DNA of 64,000 bases from Sceloporus undulatus (lineage: Eukaryota > Chordata > Lepidosauria > Squamata > Phrynosomatidae), in the NCBI RefSeq assembly GCF_019175285.1, contig NC_056525.1, positions 127,072,267 through 127,136,266 on the forward strand, written 5' to 3'. Positions within the stretch are counted from its first letter, which is position 1, and every line of letters begins with the position of its first letter. The position numbers and the translations under genes are program-made. Below, in pieces: positions 12,301 through 21,237 of this stretch. The notes beneath the pieces were generated by a model. The model was not told the origin of the DNA, searched no databases, and worked only from the letters and a program-made list of their open reading frames with translations.

Positions 12301-15300
12301 GGATTGTAGTCATCAACGTGCTTGTAGAAAGCATGGGATGAGTTCTTCCTGAATCTTCGTTTGCGAAGAAAAGCCAGAGAACATTTTTGAATGGTTGGCA
12401 GTTGTAGCCAGTACACACACCACTTGAACACCTTTCTGCAACATCCTGAAAAGGATTTAGAGTTGCATAATCTCAGGTTACGTGTATTACCAATAGGAAA
12501 TTGGCTCTTGTCAGCCACTGATTCCCCCCCCCCCCCAAAGGTTGGTGGGTTTGTCTTTAATTCTTCATTGCTGCGAAATAGTCTGTGGAGGACAGAATTA
12601 GCAAAACCAGAGGACAGAATATGCAAATTGTTTGTCAGGTACAATTTCAGACTGTACAGAAGTTGTCCTCTTAGAGCTTTTGGTGACATCACCTCCTCCT
12701 CTTCTTCTTTTTATATTGTTCTTTTGATGCCACTTGTGACATTGCATTCTTCCTCCCCTCATGCTGCCTGTTTATAGGAGAAGCCAGACTTGTCTAGAGC
12801 ATTCATTAACAACTGGGTGGCAAATAAAACAGAGAAACACATAATGGAAGTGATTCCAGAAGGAGGCATTGATACCACCACAGTTTTGGTACTCATCAAT
12901 ACCATCTACTTTAAGGTATGAAAAATACACTATAGAATGTGAATTATAAAAGGTGTATGAATATTATTTCTGGCTGAACTGACTTACTTTTTAAACATTT
13001 ATACATGAGTGACAATGGCTTTTTAGCCATTGTTCTTTTCCTTGGGATCAAGTAAGCCAGTTAGCTGTGCTCTGGAGACTCCTTTACTGATCATTATGCA
13101 ATTGTCTTCAGTTGCTGTTTAGGTAATGGCAGCTGAATTTGCACTGCAAAAATAATCTGATTGGACACCACTTTAACTGCCATTGCTCAATGTTATGGAA
13201 TTCTGGGAACTGTAGTTTGTTGTGGCACCAGAGCTCTGTTGCTACAACAAGCTACAGTTCCCAGAATTCCATGGCCTTGTGCAATGGCAGTTAAAGGGGT
13301 GTCAAACTGCTTTATTTTTAGTTTTTCTAAAAATAAAGAAGAGTTCTAGAAGAGTTTCTTCCTGATGTTTTGCCAGCATCTGTGGCTGGCATCTATAGAA
13401 CATGGCCACATCGCCCGAAAAACCCACAAAAAACTATGGATGCTGGCCATGAAAGCCTTTGACTTCAAATTGCTTTATTTTTGCAGTGCAGATGCAGCCT
13501 GTCTGAGCTTGTAATGCGGATGAGAATGGGGCTGTTGCACTTTGCCCCAGTGCTCAGCATCTATACTGTATGTGCCAGAGCTTCTCCTGAGTCAGTTCCT
13601 CACTGCCCCATGTTGACAGGGAGTTCTGAAGAGTTATTTGTTATTATTTATTTACAGTATTTATACCCTGCCCTTCAGCCCTAAAGGCTCTCAAAGCGGC
13701 TTACAATTATAATTCTTTTTCATTAGATGGTTCCCTGCCCTCAGGCTTACAATCTAAAAAGACACAACACAAAAGGAGAAGGGAATGGTGGCGGCGGGGA
13801 AAGGGATCAGGTCCAGCATTTCTTCTTTCCCTCTGAGGCCTGGACCAAGGCAGATGGACTGGAGGAGGGCTCTGCTTCTTAATCTAGGCCAGGCTTGATG
13901 GAGCTGAACCGAATCTCTCCCTCCATGGCCGGATCCGGATGGCACTAGATGGACTGGAGGGAGGGCTCTGCTTCTTAGTTGTTGTTCATCTGAACATGAG
14001 CAGAACTTTGCATGTAACTGAGGACCCTGAAAAATCAAGGTTCCTAATCCAAATGAGAGCTCTAATCACACTGAAGGAAACATTAGTCCAGTGATGTCAC
14101 TGGGAGGGTTGAGAGGGGTTTCAAGCTACACTGTGTGACACCAAGAAGAGGGGTGACACCCAGTTGGACTCTCCCCCCTTTTTTTGGCTGCTCCAAAATG
14201 CCTGGGACAGAAAGGAGGAGGAGGAGGAGGAGCACACATGTGCTCTTGCAAACCACTCTGTCTGGAGCTTCCTCTCCAGGGAAAAAGCCCAGGTTGGAGC
14301 ACCTGGAAAGGGTGTGTGAATGCTCCTCCTCCTGTGTCCCAGGATTTTTTCCTGGAAGTTTGGGATGCAGCAGCCAGAAAGGATATGTGCACACACCTGC
14401 TTCTATTCCTCCTTCTCCAGCTGTGACCTTTCTCCCTAGAGAAAGTGCCCCCCACCCCATGCCACCTTCTTCTGAGTAGAATGGCACAGGGCTAGTGTAG
14501 CGGGCACCCTTTTGGCCCATCTTTTGAAGCTCCACCTCCACTGGGTGACACCCCAGGCAGGAATGCCACAGCGTTGGACTTGGCCACTTGTCTTTAGACT
14601 TGACCACTCAAAACAGTAAGGACAGGAAGTGAAGGAGCAGGCCCAGTGCAGACAGATATTTAAGGAGGACAGGCATTATGAAAGCTTGCACAGGGCTGAA
14701 GGGACTCTGGGACTTGTGTCCTTTAGAGAACGTGTCACAGAAGAAGAAACCACATTTTCTGTCTTTCTGACTACCAGTTCTAGAAAAAATTGTGCCAATC
14801 TCTCCATTCTGTTCTTAAAGAGAGCCTCGCTGCACAGCTCTGTGCTGGAGGAGGGGAAATCTTGTTCTTTTTTTTTTCTTTTTTTAAAATTCAGATTACA
14901 ACCTCCAGGTCCAGTTAAAGTATACCTGCTTCATGCCAAGCTTGAGCCCTAGTGCTTTCTAGAGCTCTCTGCCAGGTTTGCCCACTCTGTCCCCCATGAG
15001 CCATTGTCTGGAACACTGTGAGGTTGGAGAAGACAGAGGGGAAGACCCATTCATGAAAGTTGGATGGATCCCTGCACAACCTTGCATGGTATAAGTCAAT
15101 GGTTCCCAAACTTTGGTCCTCCAGATGTTTTGAACCTCAGCTCCCAGAAGTCTCTGCCAGCTTGGCCAACAATCAGGAATTCTGGGAGATGAAGTCCAAA
15201 ACATCTGGAAGACCAAGGTCACCAGTATAAGTGTACACTTCAGTACAAATTGATGGTGAACATTAATTTGTGTGTCCAAATCTTTCTAGGGTTTTTTTGT

Positions 15301-18300
15301 GGGTTTTTTGGGCTATGTGGCCATGTTCTAGAAGAGTTTATTCCTGACGTTTCACCAGCATCTTTCTCTGAAGATGCCTGCCACAGATGCTGGCAAAACG
15401 TCAGGAAGAAACTCTTCTAGAACATAGCCCATAGCCCAAAAAACCCACAAATAACTATGGATGCCAGACATGAAAGCCTTCGGCTTCATTTTCTAGGGGT
15501 GTCTGCTTATGCTGTTTGAACATGAGCACAACCAGTTTCTTAATCTGTATTATCCAATCATCCTGTGTGGAGTTGTGGGTGGTGTTCCCCATAAATCTTT
15601 AGGTATTTTTGTTTAGGACGTAATCTGTGCTAGTAGTTGTGATATAGATCCAGGAGGGGTATCCTTCCTCCACACTTTTAGCAATTTCCTAATAGGGCAT
15701 GAGTTTGTATGACACAGGTAACAATTGAACTGAACTGAGTTGCATGGGGCAGTCCAGTGATCTGAATGTTTTGGTCTGAATGTTCTATTTTCTTTTGCTC
15801 TGTCACAGGGCCACTGGAAATCCAAGTTCCCCATCGAAAACACAAAGGCAGAACTATTTTTCAAAACACCTTCAGATTCCTGCCAGGTGCCTACAATGTA
15901 TCAGGAAGCTTCCTTCCGCTATGCCTCCATTCCAGGGTCCCAGGTGCAGGTGCTGGAGCTGCCCTATAAAGGGGATGATATTACTATGGTCCTCATCTTG
16001 CCCTTTATGCACACACGTCTGGCTCAGGTGGAACAGGAGCTGACATCAGATATATTGGAAGGGTGGCTGAACTCCCTGAAGGAGGTCTCCCTGTCAGTGC
16101 ATTTGCCCCGCTTCCAAATAGAAGACAGCTTCAGCCTGAAGGAAAAACTACAACAAATGGGATTGAAGGATCTCTTTGACCCTGAACATGCCAGTCTGCC
16201 AGGTCAGTCCTGAAGAATCCATGTTATTGTTGTTGTTGTCGTTGCTGCTGCCTAGTGCAAACCTGTACATAGACCTGTACAAATGCATGACTCCTGAAAT
16301 ACATTTCTATTTTAATTTGAAAATTACATTTTCTGCATTTTTGAAATTACATAATGGACCCTAGCCCAAAACACCTTCAGCCCTTTTATTTCCCTTTTTT
16401 ACTGTTTTGATATAATATAAGCCACTATCCTGTTTATCTACTGGTGGAATGGAAACCCATACAAAAATATTTTAGCTGGGCTTCCGCTAGTTCCAACTGT
16501 ATAATCCCCAGCTAGTTCCGGGGGTCAGAGAGCTCCTGGCCCCCCTCTTAATGAGACCACACAGACTGAAGAAAGGATCAGCCATTGCCCTCCTTGATCT
16601 ACAGTGTCCAGGATGGTGACTGTTTCCTTTTACAGACTGTGCAGTTGCAGCTAGATGGTGCCTGGGAGCTTCCGACCCCAATTTTTATTCTCTCTCTCTC
16701 TCTCTCTCCCTTCCCTCCTATCACAATACTTCTTATTATCAGCTGCAGAAAATCCAGTTGCATCTGGACAAAAGATACATAGAGAAGTTTCATGAATTGC
16801 CTCACATTTTACTCCCACTTGGTAATAGGACTGCAGCCTAAAGTCTTGACATCATCCTCTCTTTTCTTTTGCTGAGCTCTTCCTTCCTCCCCCACACCTC
16901 CTCCACACCTGAACCCAGCTGATGGCATGAGGGTGCCTCTCTGCAGCCAACGAGTGGCGTATCCTTCATTTCATAGATGAAAACCAGGACAAAAAAAGTG
17001 GAAAATCTACACCAGAGTGTGGTAAAGATGGCACAAGCTAGGAGAGATTGCAGCAATTTGTTTTTGCCTGGGCCAACTGGGACTGGCAAGGCTCTGCTCC
17101 CTCCTCTCCTTTCCTTCATTGTTGGGTTAATTGATGCAAACTACCTTTGTACTTTAAAATTCAGTTGGCCGCAATTGAGGTAAGCTGAAGGAAGAGAGAG
17201 AAACAGACATTTTAAAAGCAATTGAAAAAGTGAGATGACAGGTATTAATTAGAACTGTCTTTGTCAAATTGGGACAGTTGGCGGGTATGCAGTGATCCCA
17301 ATCAATTTAGCTAGGCTTAGATCTGAATCTGGCATCTAGTTTTTAAAAACCTCAAATGTTGTAATAACTGAAAGTCTCAGACTCTGGTGGTTCGGGCTAT
17401 GTGGCTGCATTCTGGACAAATTTATTCCTGATGTTTTGCCTGTATCTGTGGCTGGCATCTTCAGAGGCTGGAGGCATGGAAGTGTGTGGAGTATATATAC
17501 CTGTGGGACTCTTGGGAGAAGTGGTTCTATGTTAATGACAGAGATACTTGCGTGTTGCCTTGTGTTGAATGGCAGAGCCTGGAGGTGTGTTATGGGGAGG
17601 GGAATTTGCGTCTATTTAATTGGTAATCCGTTGTTTGCAGAGAAACCCCTTGAGCCTGGTTGGTGTTAGTTTGCTTGAGTTTTGATTTTTGTGTTTTTCA
17701 TGACTGGTAGCCAAACTTTGTTTACTTTCACCATTTCTTCTTTCCTGTTGAAGTTGTCCAGGTATTTGTGGATTTCTAGACACAGTTGTTATGCAGACAC
17801 TTTTAGGTTGACAGTGATTTTCTTGAAGCACACATACAGTTTAAGCTTCAATTTTCACTTTTTCATGATCTGCAACACCATTTTGCTGATCGTATTGTCT
17901 CTGTTCCTATATTTGCCTGTATCTTCTCACTGGTATGTATGTGTCTTCAAATCGCCTGTTGACATATAGTTTTCTTAGGCAAGGGACACTCAGAGGTAGT
18001 TTTGGCAGTTCCTTCATGTGCAATATATACAGCCCCTGGTATTCATTGATGATCTTCCATCCAAGTACTTAACCTGACCCTGCTTAGCTTCCAAGATTAG
18101 ACAAGATCAGGTGCCTTTAGAGGATTTAGGCCGTATCTTTTCACTTCCTGCTATGCTTATACATCCCTCCAGAAACTAAAGATACAGTTAAAGATGAATA
18201 CAGTCGGCTCTCCAATTCCACGGATTCCTTATCCATGGCTTGAAAATATTTTAAAAATACACAAAATTCCATAAAGCATACCCTTAATTTTGCTATTTTA

Positions 18301-20563
18301 TCTAAAGGACACAATTTTCCTGCGCTGATGTATTTAATGGGACCCGAACATCCATGTAAAGACATGAGAATGCCAACACATCTGATAGTGCTGATGGGGA
18401 ATCTGTATTCAGGACAAGGGGCTATTGTTAGAACAGAATATGGAGAAATAGATTGTTTGCTAATTGGCAAAGGGGTCAGACAAGGCTGCAACCTTTCACC
18501 CTATCTGTTCTACTTGTATGCAAAATACACTGTAAGAAAAACAGGCTTGGATTAAGCCCTGTCAGTTAAAGTGTTGTCAAAATGCATTATTTCTGCAGTG
18601 CAGATGCACTATTAGACTCAGTCAAGGAACCAAGGCCCTGTAAGACCTGAGCAGGGCTGTTGATAGAGTGACTTGGAGCTCTCTCGTTCATAGGGCCACC
18701 ATAAGTCAAAGTTGTCTTGTTGTCTTAACAGCAGTTAGCAACAACAGCATAGTTTGTATGATCCATCAGATCAGAGTCTTAGACCATCAACACAGAGACA
18801 TTCATCAAGGTCCTCTGCAGAGGTCCAGCCTGTGTCCATCTGAGTTGGGGGATCAGACACCATCAACCATACCCTGCAGGCCAAAATCTGCTTCTGACCT
18901 TCCCCGCATTTCATTTGTTAACAACTGGCTCTGCCATTTAGCTAGTTGCAGAAAAGCCCTATACTGTAGTTGCCTCCTCTCCACTGTTGACTCTTTGCAG
19001 CCTCTCTCAGCCACCCCCCTTTCCTGTGGAAGAAGAGCACTGCCAGAGGCTTAACATGTCATCTGTCCCAGGTGTATGTTCTTCATCTTTTGACAGACTT
19101 CCAGAATAGAGTATTTCCGTCACAGAATAATTGTAGAGATATCTACATGTAGAGATATCTTAATTCGTACATCAAACTCTGGTGGCCTTTTATATTCTCC
19201 TGAAATACAGTTTGCTCATTTTCTATTTACTTCTATCTGTCTTGTCTTTTTCAGGTATAATTACAGGATCCCAAATGAACTTTTATGTATCAGAAGCATT
19301 CCACAAAGCCTCCCTTGAGGTAAGCAAAGCCAGGTCCAAATCCACCCCTTCTCTTTTTTGTGCTATAGAGCCCAAAAGACAGAATGTCAGATGAGTTTAA
19401 AATACAAGTAGTCATGAAATTCAGTCCAGCTGTGCAACTGTGGAGCTCTCCATAAGATGCCCCAACACCAGAAACTGGGTACCAGCGAGGACAAACTATG
19501 AATTTTATATCCAGTATTACATTTTAAAATTAATATCTTTATTAATTTTTTTCATAATCAAACAAATTAAAATCTCACATATTGTATTGTTATATATCTA
19601 GTATTACATTTTATTTTATCCTTTCCAGGAGCTCATGGTGCTTCTCCCCTCAGTCTTTTATACTCACTGCAAACCTACAAGAAAAGTGTGGTGATTGGTT
19701 GGCCCTGGTGAGCGATATGTGAGCGCTGAGTGAGGATTTGCATCCAGATCCTTCCAGGCCTGTCAAACCATTTCACCACTCAGTTTATTCTTTTTCAAGG
19801 GTATTTTAGCAATAGTTTTAACAGCATGCGTTTGTCCCTTGTATTTGAAATTAGGGAGCAGGGCTTCTAGAGCACTTCCATATAGTTCTGAGCCCTTTGG
19901 TAATTAAATAAATATCAACTTCATTTAAGACTGAAGACCTGTGCTGAAAGACAGAATGATGGATTTGCAGGTAAAATATCAGGGTCAGGTCTGATTGCCT
20001 CAGTTTGTCGAAATTTGCCAGTCAAGGGTCAAGATGTCTCTGTTCCAGGAGCCTATTGACAGTTCACCTTAGAAATAATGGAGAAGGTTTGGCCTACAGT
20101 CCTACTCTCCCCTTATAACCATGCCTTGACCACCCCTAAGTATTTGGTTTTTCTCATCTTGTTGCCTTTTCAGCTATAATAATGTAACCAATTAATTGCA
20201 ACCCTGATGAGGATGATCTCTAGTAGGGACCTTTTTGGAAAACAACCTTACTTCCACTGGCATCTTCAGTGGTTTCAAACTCAAAAATGATATATTTTGA
20301 CGTGTATCTTTATTCATTTGGCAGGTGAATGAGGAAGGCAGTGAGGCAGCGGCTGCCACAGCAGTCATGATCACAGGCCGTTCGTTTCCTTTGAACAAAC
20401 TTGTCTTCAATGCCAACAGACCTTTCATGGTGTTAATACGGGAGGTAGCCATCAACTCAATCCTCTTTATGGGCAGAGTTGCTGATCCATGCTCTTAATC
20501 CATTAGTTGTTTTGTGATGGCCTTGCCTTCTGTTTCTGGGCATCTCCATGTCTAGCTAATAAA
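7279..20563 (+). CDS. SERPINC1: Antithrombin-III gene (serpin C1), coding exons 2-7
   Basis: Six coding exons, 7283-7657, 9078-9293, 12778-12915, 15809-16202, 19255-19319 and 20325-20498, join in frame to about 453 residues if the first ATG is at 7283 (human is 464). Order, phases and lengths match human exons 2-7 (216, 138 and 65 bp identical). The product is a secreted serpin that inhibits thrombin and factor Xa and is activated by heparan sulfate. Visible features: a signal peptide ([12 protein letters not shown]), six cysteines at the positions of the three human disulfides, an intact hinge ([11 protein letters not shown]) and a reactive-site P1 Arg415-Ser416 (ITGRS). Heparin-site residues are largely kept (KLNCRLYKK in helix D), but the human NRRVWEL reads NPRVWEL. 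Five N-glycosylation sequons are present (NLT, NKS, NET, NIS, NKT), and the site equivalent to human N96 is absent. The gene converges on ZBTB37. Confidence 0.97.
7700..7916. repeat. Possible short DNA-element fragment in SERPINC1 intron 2
   Basis: A GC-rich block with alternating ggcgccgcc/ggcgc-like segments (about 7760-7880) differs in composition from the AT-rich intron around it. It resembles a MITE interior, but no clean termini were found. Confidence 0.3.
7917..8118 (+). mobile_element. Sauria-type tRNA SINE
   Basis: It has the full plan of the family: the head agcatggtatagtggtttga with a B-box-like 'gggtttgaatcccg', the central 'tgaccttgggcaata' and a BovB-like tail (cataagtcagaaatgatttg). 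Plus orientation, inside SERPINC1 intron 2. Confidence 0.88.
8119..9077. other. SERPINC1 intron 2, unique part
   Basis: AT-rich intronic sequence without recognised repeats or exons. Confidence 0.5.
9078..9293 (+). CDS. SERPINC1: SERPINC1 coding exon 3 (helix D, heparin site)
   Basis: The acceptor is tctccag and the donor gtgagt. It is 216 bp, exactly 72 codons, phase 0 at both ends. It encodes [14 protein letters not shown], then [13 protein letters not shown], which corresponds to human helix D with the heparin-contacting Lys125 and Arg129. The NKSS and NETY sequons match human N135 and N155. A further sequon, NIS, replaces the human DIS. Confidence 0.97.
9350..9760. repeat. (ATT)n run plus squamate repeat family X, copy 1
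   Basis: An ATT microsatellite (about 9352-9384) leads into a repeat that begins 'cctttatttatgaagcgctg' and continues with 'gacggttccctgccctcagg', 'aaaaaggagaagggagtggt' and 'gaggcctggaccaaggcaga'. Two more copies are at 13640-14000 and 53120-53480. I use 'family X' only as a local label; it may be the tail region of a LINE or SINE. Confidence 0.65.
9761..10228 (+). mobile_element. tRNA-derived SINE (second family), interrupted
   Basis: The body 'cagcttctgccaacctagca' at 9770-9790 continues after the insert with 'aggtaccac', 'gaagccacatgatcacc', 'ggcttagaaacagagatgaa' and 'acacgactagacatgta', ending near 'tacctttaccttta'. It is 5'-truncated. A mariner-type MITE (9808-10062) sits within it. 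Confidence 0.8.
9808..10062. mobile_element. mariner-like MITE, nested in a SINE
   Basis: A 255-bp element starting cagtggtgcctcgggttacg and ending in the inverted match cgaggtaccactg, flanked by TA on both sides (9806-9807, 10063-10064). This is the Tc1/mariner-type target duplication. It is rich in repeated 'cgtaacccga' submotifs. A second copy, in the opposite orientation, is at 58390-58643. It has no coding capacity. Confidence 0.88.
10229..10870. other. SERPINC1 intron 3, unique part
   Basis: No recognised repeat or exon. Confidence 0.45.
10871..11338. mobile_element. hAT-like MITE
   Basis: Starts cagtggcattacaaggg and ends cctagtgacgccactg. The flanking 8-bp copies are atgtgcac and atgtgcat, a hAT-type target duplication with one change. 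The interior is AT-rich without an ORF. A related but less clear copy lies at about 14094-14570. Confidence 0.78.
11339..11709. other. SERPINC1 intron 3, unique part
   Basis: AT-rich intronic sequence with a C-run near 11500. No gene seen. Confidence 0.45.
11710..12340 (+). mobile_element. Non-LTR retrotransposon ORF2 C-terminal fragment
   Basis: The readable protein includes LLYG-like GLKHG, a [18 protein letters not shown] stretch, [30 protein letters not shown] and [16 protein letters not shown]. It ends in a CAFCNRTC knuckle, as seen at the C terminus of several LINE reverse transcriptases. It lies inside SERPINC1 intron 3. The 153-residue ORF at 11880-12341 is part of it. The clade is not certain: it is not CR1, and I could not place it reliably as BovB. 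Confidence 0.8.
12341..12777. other. SERPINC1 intron 3, 3' end
   Basis: Intronic sequence running to the exon 4 acceptor, with a C-run at about 12525-12537. The overlapping ORFs here have no recognisable domain. Confidence 0.45.
12778..12915 (+). CDS. SERPINC1: SERPINC1 coding exon 4
   Basis: Acceptor tttatag, donor gtatga, 138 bp, 46 codons. It carries the NNWVANKTE segment (human N192 sequon retained) and [11 protein letters not shown], a typical serpin core strand. Confidence 0.97.
13146..13497. mobile_element. Palindromic MITE split by a Penelope-like fragment
   Basis: The left arm (gcactgcaaaaataatctga ... ttctgggaactgtagtttgt) and right arm (caagctacagttcccagaat ...) are mutual reverse complements, and the right end is resumed at 13483 (gcagtgcagatgcagcc). 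The same family is seen as a better-preserved copy at 52407-52627 and as fragments near 18555 and 56615. The interruption at 13320-13470 is a Penelope-like element. Confidence 0.75.
13320..13470 (-). mobile_element. Penelope-like element fragment with 12-bp target duplication
   Basis: It contains the hallmark squamate Penelope terminal phrases (agaagagtttcttcctgatg, tgccagcatctgtggctggc, cgaaaaacccacaaaa, atgaaagccttt). It is bracketed by the direct repeat tgctttattttt at 13308-13319 and 13471-13482. It lacks the reverse-transcriptase part, so it is a short, 5'-truncated copy. Orientation is uncertain because the terminal region is itself self-complementary. Confidence 0.75.
13640..14000. repeat. 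Squamate repeat family X, copy 2
   Basis: Begins near 'ttatttatttacagtattt', continues with 'gctctcaaagcggcttacaa', 'gatggttccctgccctcagg', 'aggcctggaccaaggcagat' and a tandem-like second 'agatggactggagg' block. Collinear with copies at 9387-9760 and 53120-53480. Confidence 0.65.
14094..14570. mobile_element. Degenerate hAT-like MITE
   Basis: The left end (ccagtgatgtcactgggagg) and an internal 'gggtgacaccc' resemble the element at 10871-11338; the right end is near 'ctgggtgacaccccaggcag'. The interior has GGAGGA-rich tracts that open several overlapping ORFs of 80-174 codons on both strands, all low-complexity. Confidence 0.5.
14571..15099. other. SERPINC1 intron 4, unique part
   Basis: No recognised repeat apart from a T-run at 14868-14885. 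Confidence 0.4.
15100..15225. mobile_element. Short palindromic MITE
   Basis: The left half (ggttcccaaactttggtcct, then agatgttttgaacctcagct) is the inverted match of the right half (gaagtccaaaacatctggaa, gaccaaggtc). Related fragments occur near 32480, 49285-49425 and 57600-57670. Confidence 0.7.
15285..15490. mobile_element. Penelope-like terminal foldback
   Basis: Two arms of the Penelope terminal region, in opposite orientation, form an imperfect palindrome of about 75 bp per arm: gtgggttttttgggctatgt ... ccagcatctt, and the inverse gatgcctgccacagatgctg ... caaaaaacccac. No coding part is present. Confidence 0.7.
15491..15808. other. SERPINC1 intron 4, 3' end
   Basis: Intronic sequence to the exon 5 acceptor; nothing further seen. 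Confidence 0.45.
15809..16202 (+). CDS. SERPINC1: SERPINC1 coding exon 5
   Basis: Acceptor tgtcacag, donor gtcagt after the first base of a glycine codon. At 394 bp it is one codon longer than human exon 5 as I remember it. It encodes [41 protein letters not shown] and [17 protein letters not shown]. The length difference lies in the surface segment around ASIPGSQVQ. Confidence 0.96.
16203..17389. other. SERPINC1 intron 5, 5' part
   Basis: Mostly unique sequence. A CT microsatellite lies at about 16689-16708. Confidence 0.5.
17390..17930 (-). mobile_element. Penelope-like element, C-terminal coding end
   Basis: Read on the minus strand, it encodes a decayed [16 protein letters not shown] then [15 protein letters not shown] stretch (about 17790-17670), the C-terminal part of squamate Penelope-like proteins. 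The terminal region with 'tggctggcatcttcagagg' (+ strand) is at 17390-17475. Penelope-like elements are intron-tolerant retroelements with a GIY-YIG nuclease; the nuclease part is not recognisable here. A degraded copy. Confidence 0.75.
17931..18137 (-). mobile_element. 5S-rRNA-derived SINE (5S-Sauria type)
   Basis: On the minus strand the head matches 5S rRNA (the + strand shows 'ccaagtacttaacctgaccc' and 'tgcttagcttccaagattag', the inverse of the 5S internal promoter region). A BovB-like tail is at 17931-17990. Similar copies are at 43010-43232 and, truncated, 24212-24350. Confidence 0.82.
18201..18354. mobile_element. mariner-like MITE fragment
   Basis: Starts cagtcggctctccaattcca after TA and continues with 'ttatccatggcttgaaaata' and 'tatttaatgggacccgaaca'. 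It is broken off at about 18354, where BovB sequence begins. Same broad family as 41827-42057 and 54660-54887. Confidence 0.6.
18355..18558 (+). mobile_element. RTE/BovB LINE fragment
   Basis: Encodes [28 protein letters not shown] and [21 protein letters not shown], the BovB reverse-transcriptase fingers region. 5'- and 3'-truncated. Confidence 0.88.
18559..18745. repeat. MITE remnant followed by a BovB-type SINE tail
   Basis: About 18560-18622 matches the end of the palindromic MITE family seen at 13146 (ttaaagtgttgtcaaaatgc ... gcagtgcagatgca). About 18627-18745 is a tail of BovB/SINE type (gggccaccataagtcaaagt, then acaacaaca-like sequence). Confidence 0.55.
18746..19254. other. SERPINC1 intron 5, 3' part
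   Basis: Apparently unique. The 128-codon ORF at 18668-19054 starts inside the SINE tail and shows no recognisable domain. Confidence 0.45.
19255..19319 (+). CDS. SERPINC1: SERPINC1 coding exon 6
   Basis: Acceptor tttttcag, donor gtaagc, 65 bp as in human. It completes the split glycine codon and encodes [21 protein letters not shown]. This is the segment just before the reactive loop hinge, with the conserved serpin motif SEAFHKA. Confidence 0.97.
19320..20324. other. SERPINC1 intron 6
   Basis: AT-rich. About 19610-19770 resembles a degenerate tRNA-type SINE also seen at 30385-30605. Otherwise nothing recognised. Confidence 0.45.
20325..20498 (+). CDS. SERPINC1: SERPINC1 last coding exon (reactive loop and C terminus)
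   Basis: The acceptor is ttggcag and the stop codon TAA lies at 20496-20498. It encodes the hinge [14 protein letters not shown] and the reactive bond [10 protein letters not shown] with P1 Arg and P1' Ser as in human. Then come [24 protein letters not shown] and the final disulfide cysteine. P2' and P3' are Phe and Pro rather than human Leu and Asn. The strictly conserved hinge and P1 indicate a functional inhibitor. Confidence 0.97.
   Translation: MNEEGSEAAAATAVMITGRSFPLNKLVFNANRPFMVLIREVAINSILFMGRVADPCS
20558..20563 (+). terminator. SERPINC1 poly(A) signal
   Basis: AATAAA about 60 bases after the stop codon; this gives a short 3' UTR of under 100 bases, as in mammalian SERPINC1. A GT-rich downstream stretch follows (tattgtattgtgacacg). 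Confidence 0.85.
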
Positions 20564-20629
20564 ACTGCTTCCTTATATCTATTGTATTGTGACACGTCAC
20601 CCTGACACAAAGCCCCTCTTTTTTTAATG

Positions 20630-20870
20630 TGAAGTTGAAGGCTTTCATGGCTGGCATCCATAATTTTTTTGTGGGTTTTTCAGGCTATGTGTCCATGTTC
20701 TAGAAGCATTTATTCCTGACGTTTTGCCAGCATCTGTGGCTGGCATCTTGAGAAAATGCATTCTCCGAAGATGCCAGCCACAGATGCTGGCGAAACGTCA
20801 GGAAGAAACTCTCCTAGAATATGGCCACATAGCCCGAAAAACCCACAAAAGAACCCTTTTTTTTTTTTGT
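20630..20870. mobile_element. Penelope-like terminal foldback
   Basis: Inverted arms of about 85 bp. The left arm is gtgggtttttcaggctatgt ... tggctggcatctt; the right arm is gatgccagccacagatgctg ... cgaaaaacccacaaaa. The head 'gaaggctttcatggctggca' is present only on the left. Very similar in build to 15285-15490. Confidence 0.75.
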
Positions 20871-20939
20871 TACTCAAATGAACATTTTGGTCCTACATTT
20901 CTACCCTACAGGGCACACTGGAACATGTAGGACATACTG

Positions 20940-21075
20940 GAACATCCAGCCTCTGTTTAAAGACCTCCAAAGATTCAACCACTTTCCAAGGGAGTGTGTT
21001 CCATGGTCAAACAGCTCTTACTGTCAGGAAGTCCCTCTTAATGTTTAGTTGAAATCTCTTTTCTGTGGAATTGAC
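20940..21075 (-). mobile_element. CR1 3' fragment
   Basis: Minus-strand CR1 piece (ccagcctctgtttaaagacc, cagctcttactgtcaggaag). Confidence 0.8.
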
Positions 21076-21237
21076 TTTTTAGAAATCATTTGCAAATTAC
21101 GGATGAAGATTCTGGAGCCTGCTATTTAAAAAAAATATAATTTGCCCTTCATCATGCATTTGTAATATTTTGGGTTTCTGAAAAAGCCTCTGTATAACCA
21201 AGAAGGGTGGGCTTGAACTACTTGATAGCGACTAAGA

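Noticed and set aside
11880-12341. 153-codon ORF that could be taken for a host gene
   Set aside because: The GHVSRM and C-terminal CAFC knuckle are features of LINE reverse-transcriptase C termini; it is a transposon remnant.
14083-14607. ORFs of 80-174 codons on both strands
   Set aside because: They fall in a decayed MITE with GGA-rich tracts. The frames overlap one another and show no recognisable protein.
18668-19054. 128-codon ORF in SERPINC1 intron 5
   Set aside because: Begins in a SINE tail, no domain seen and no splice context as a gene; likely chance.
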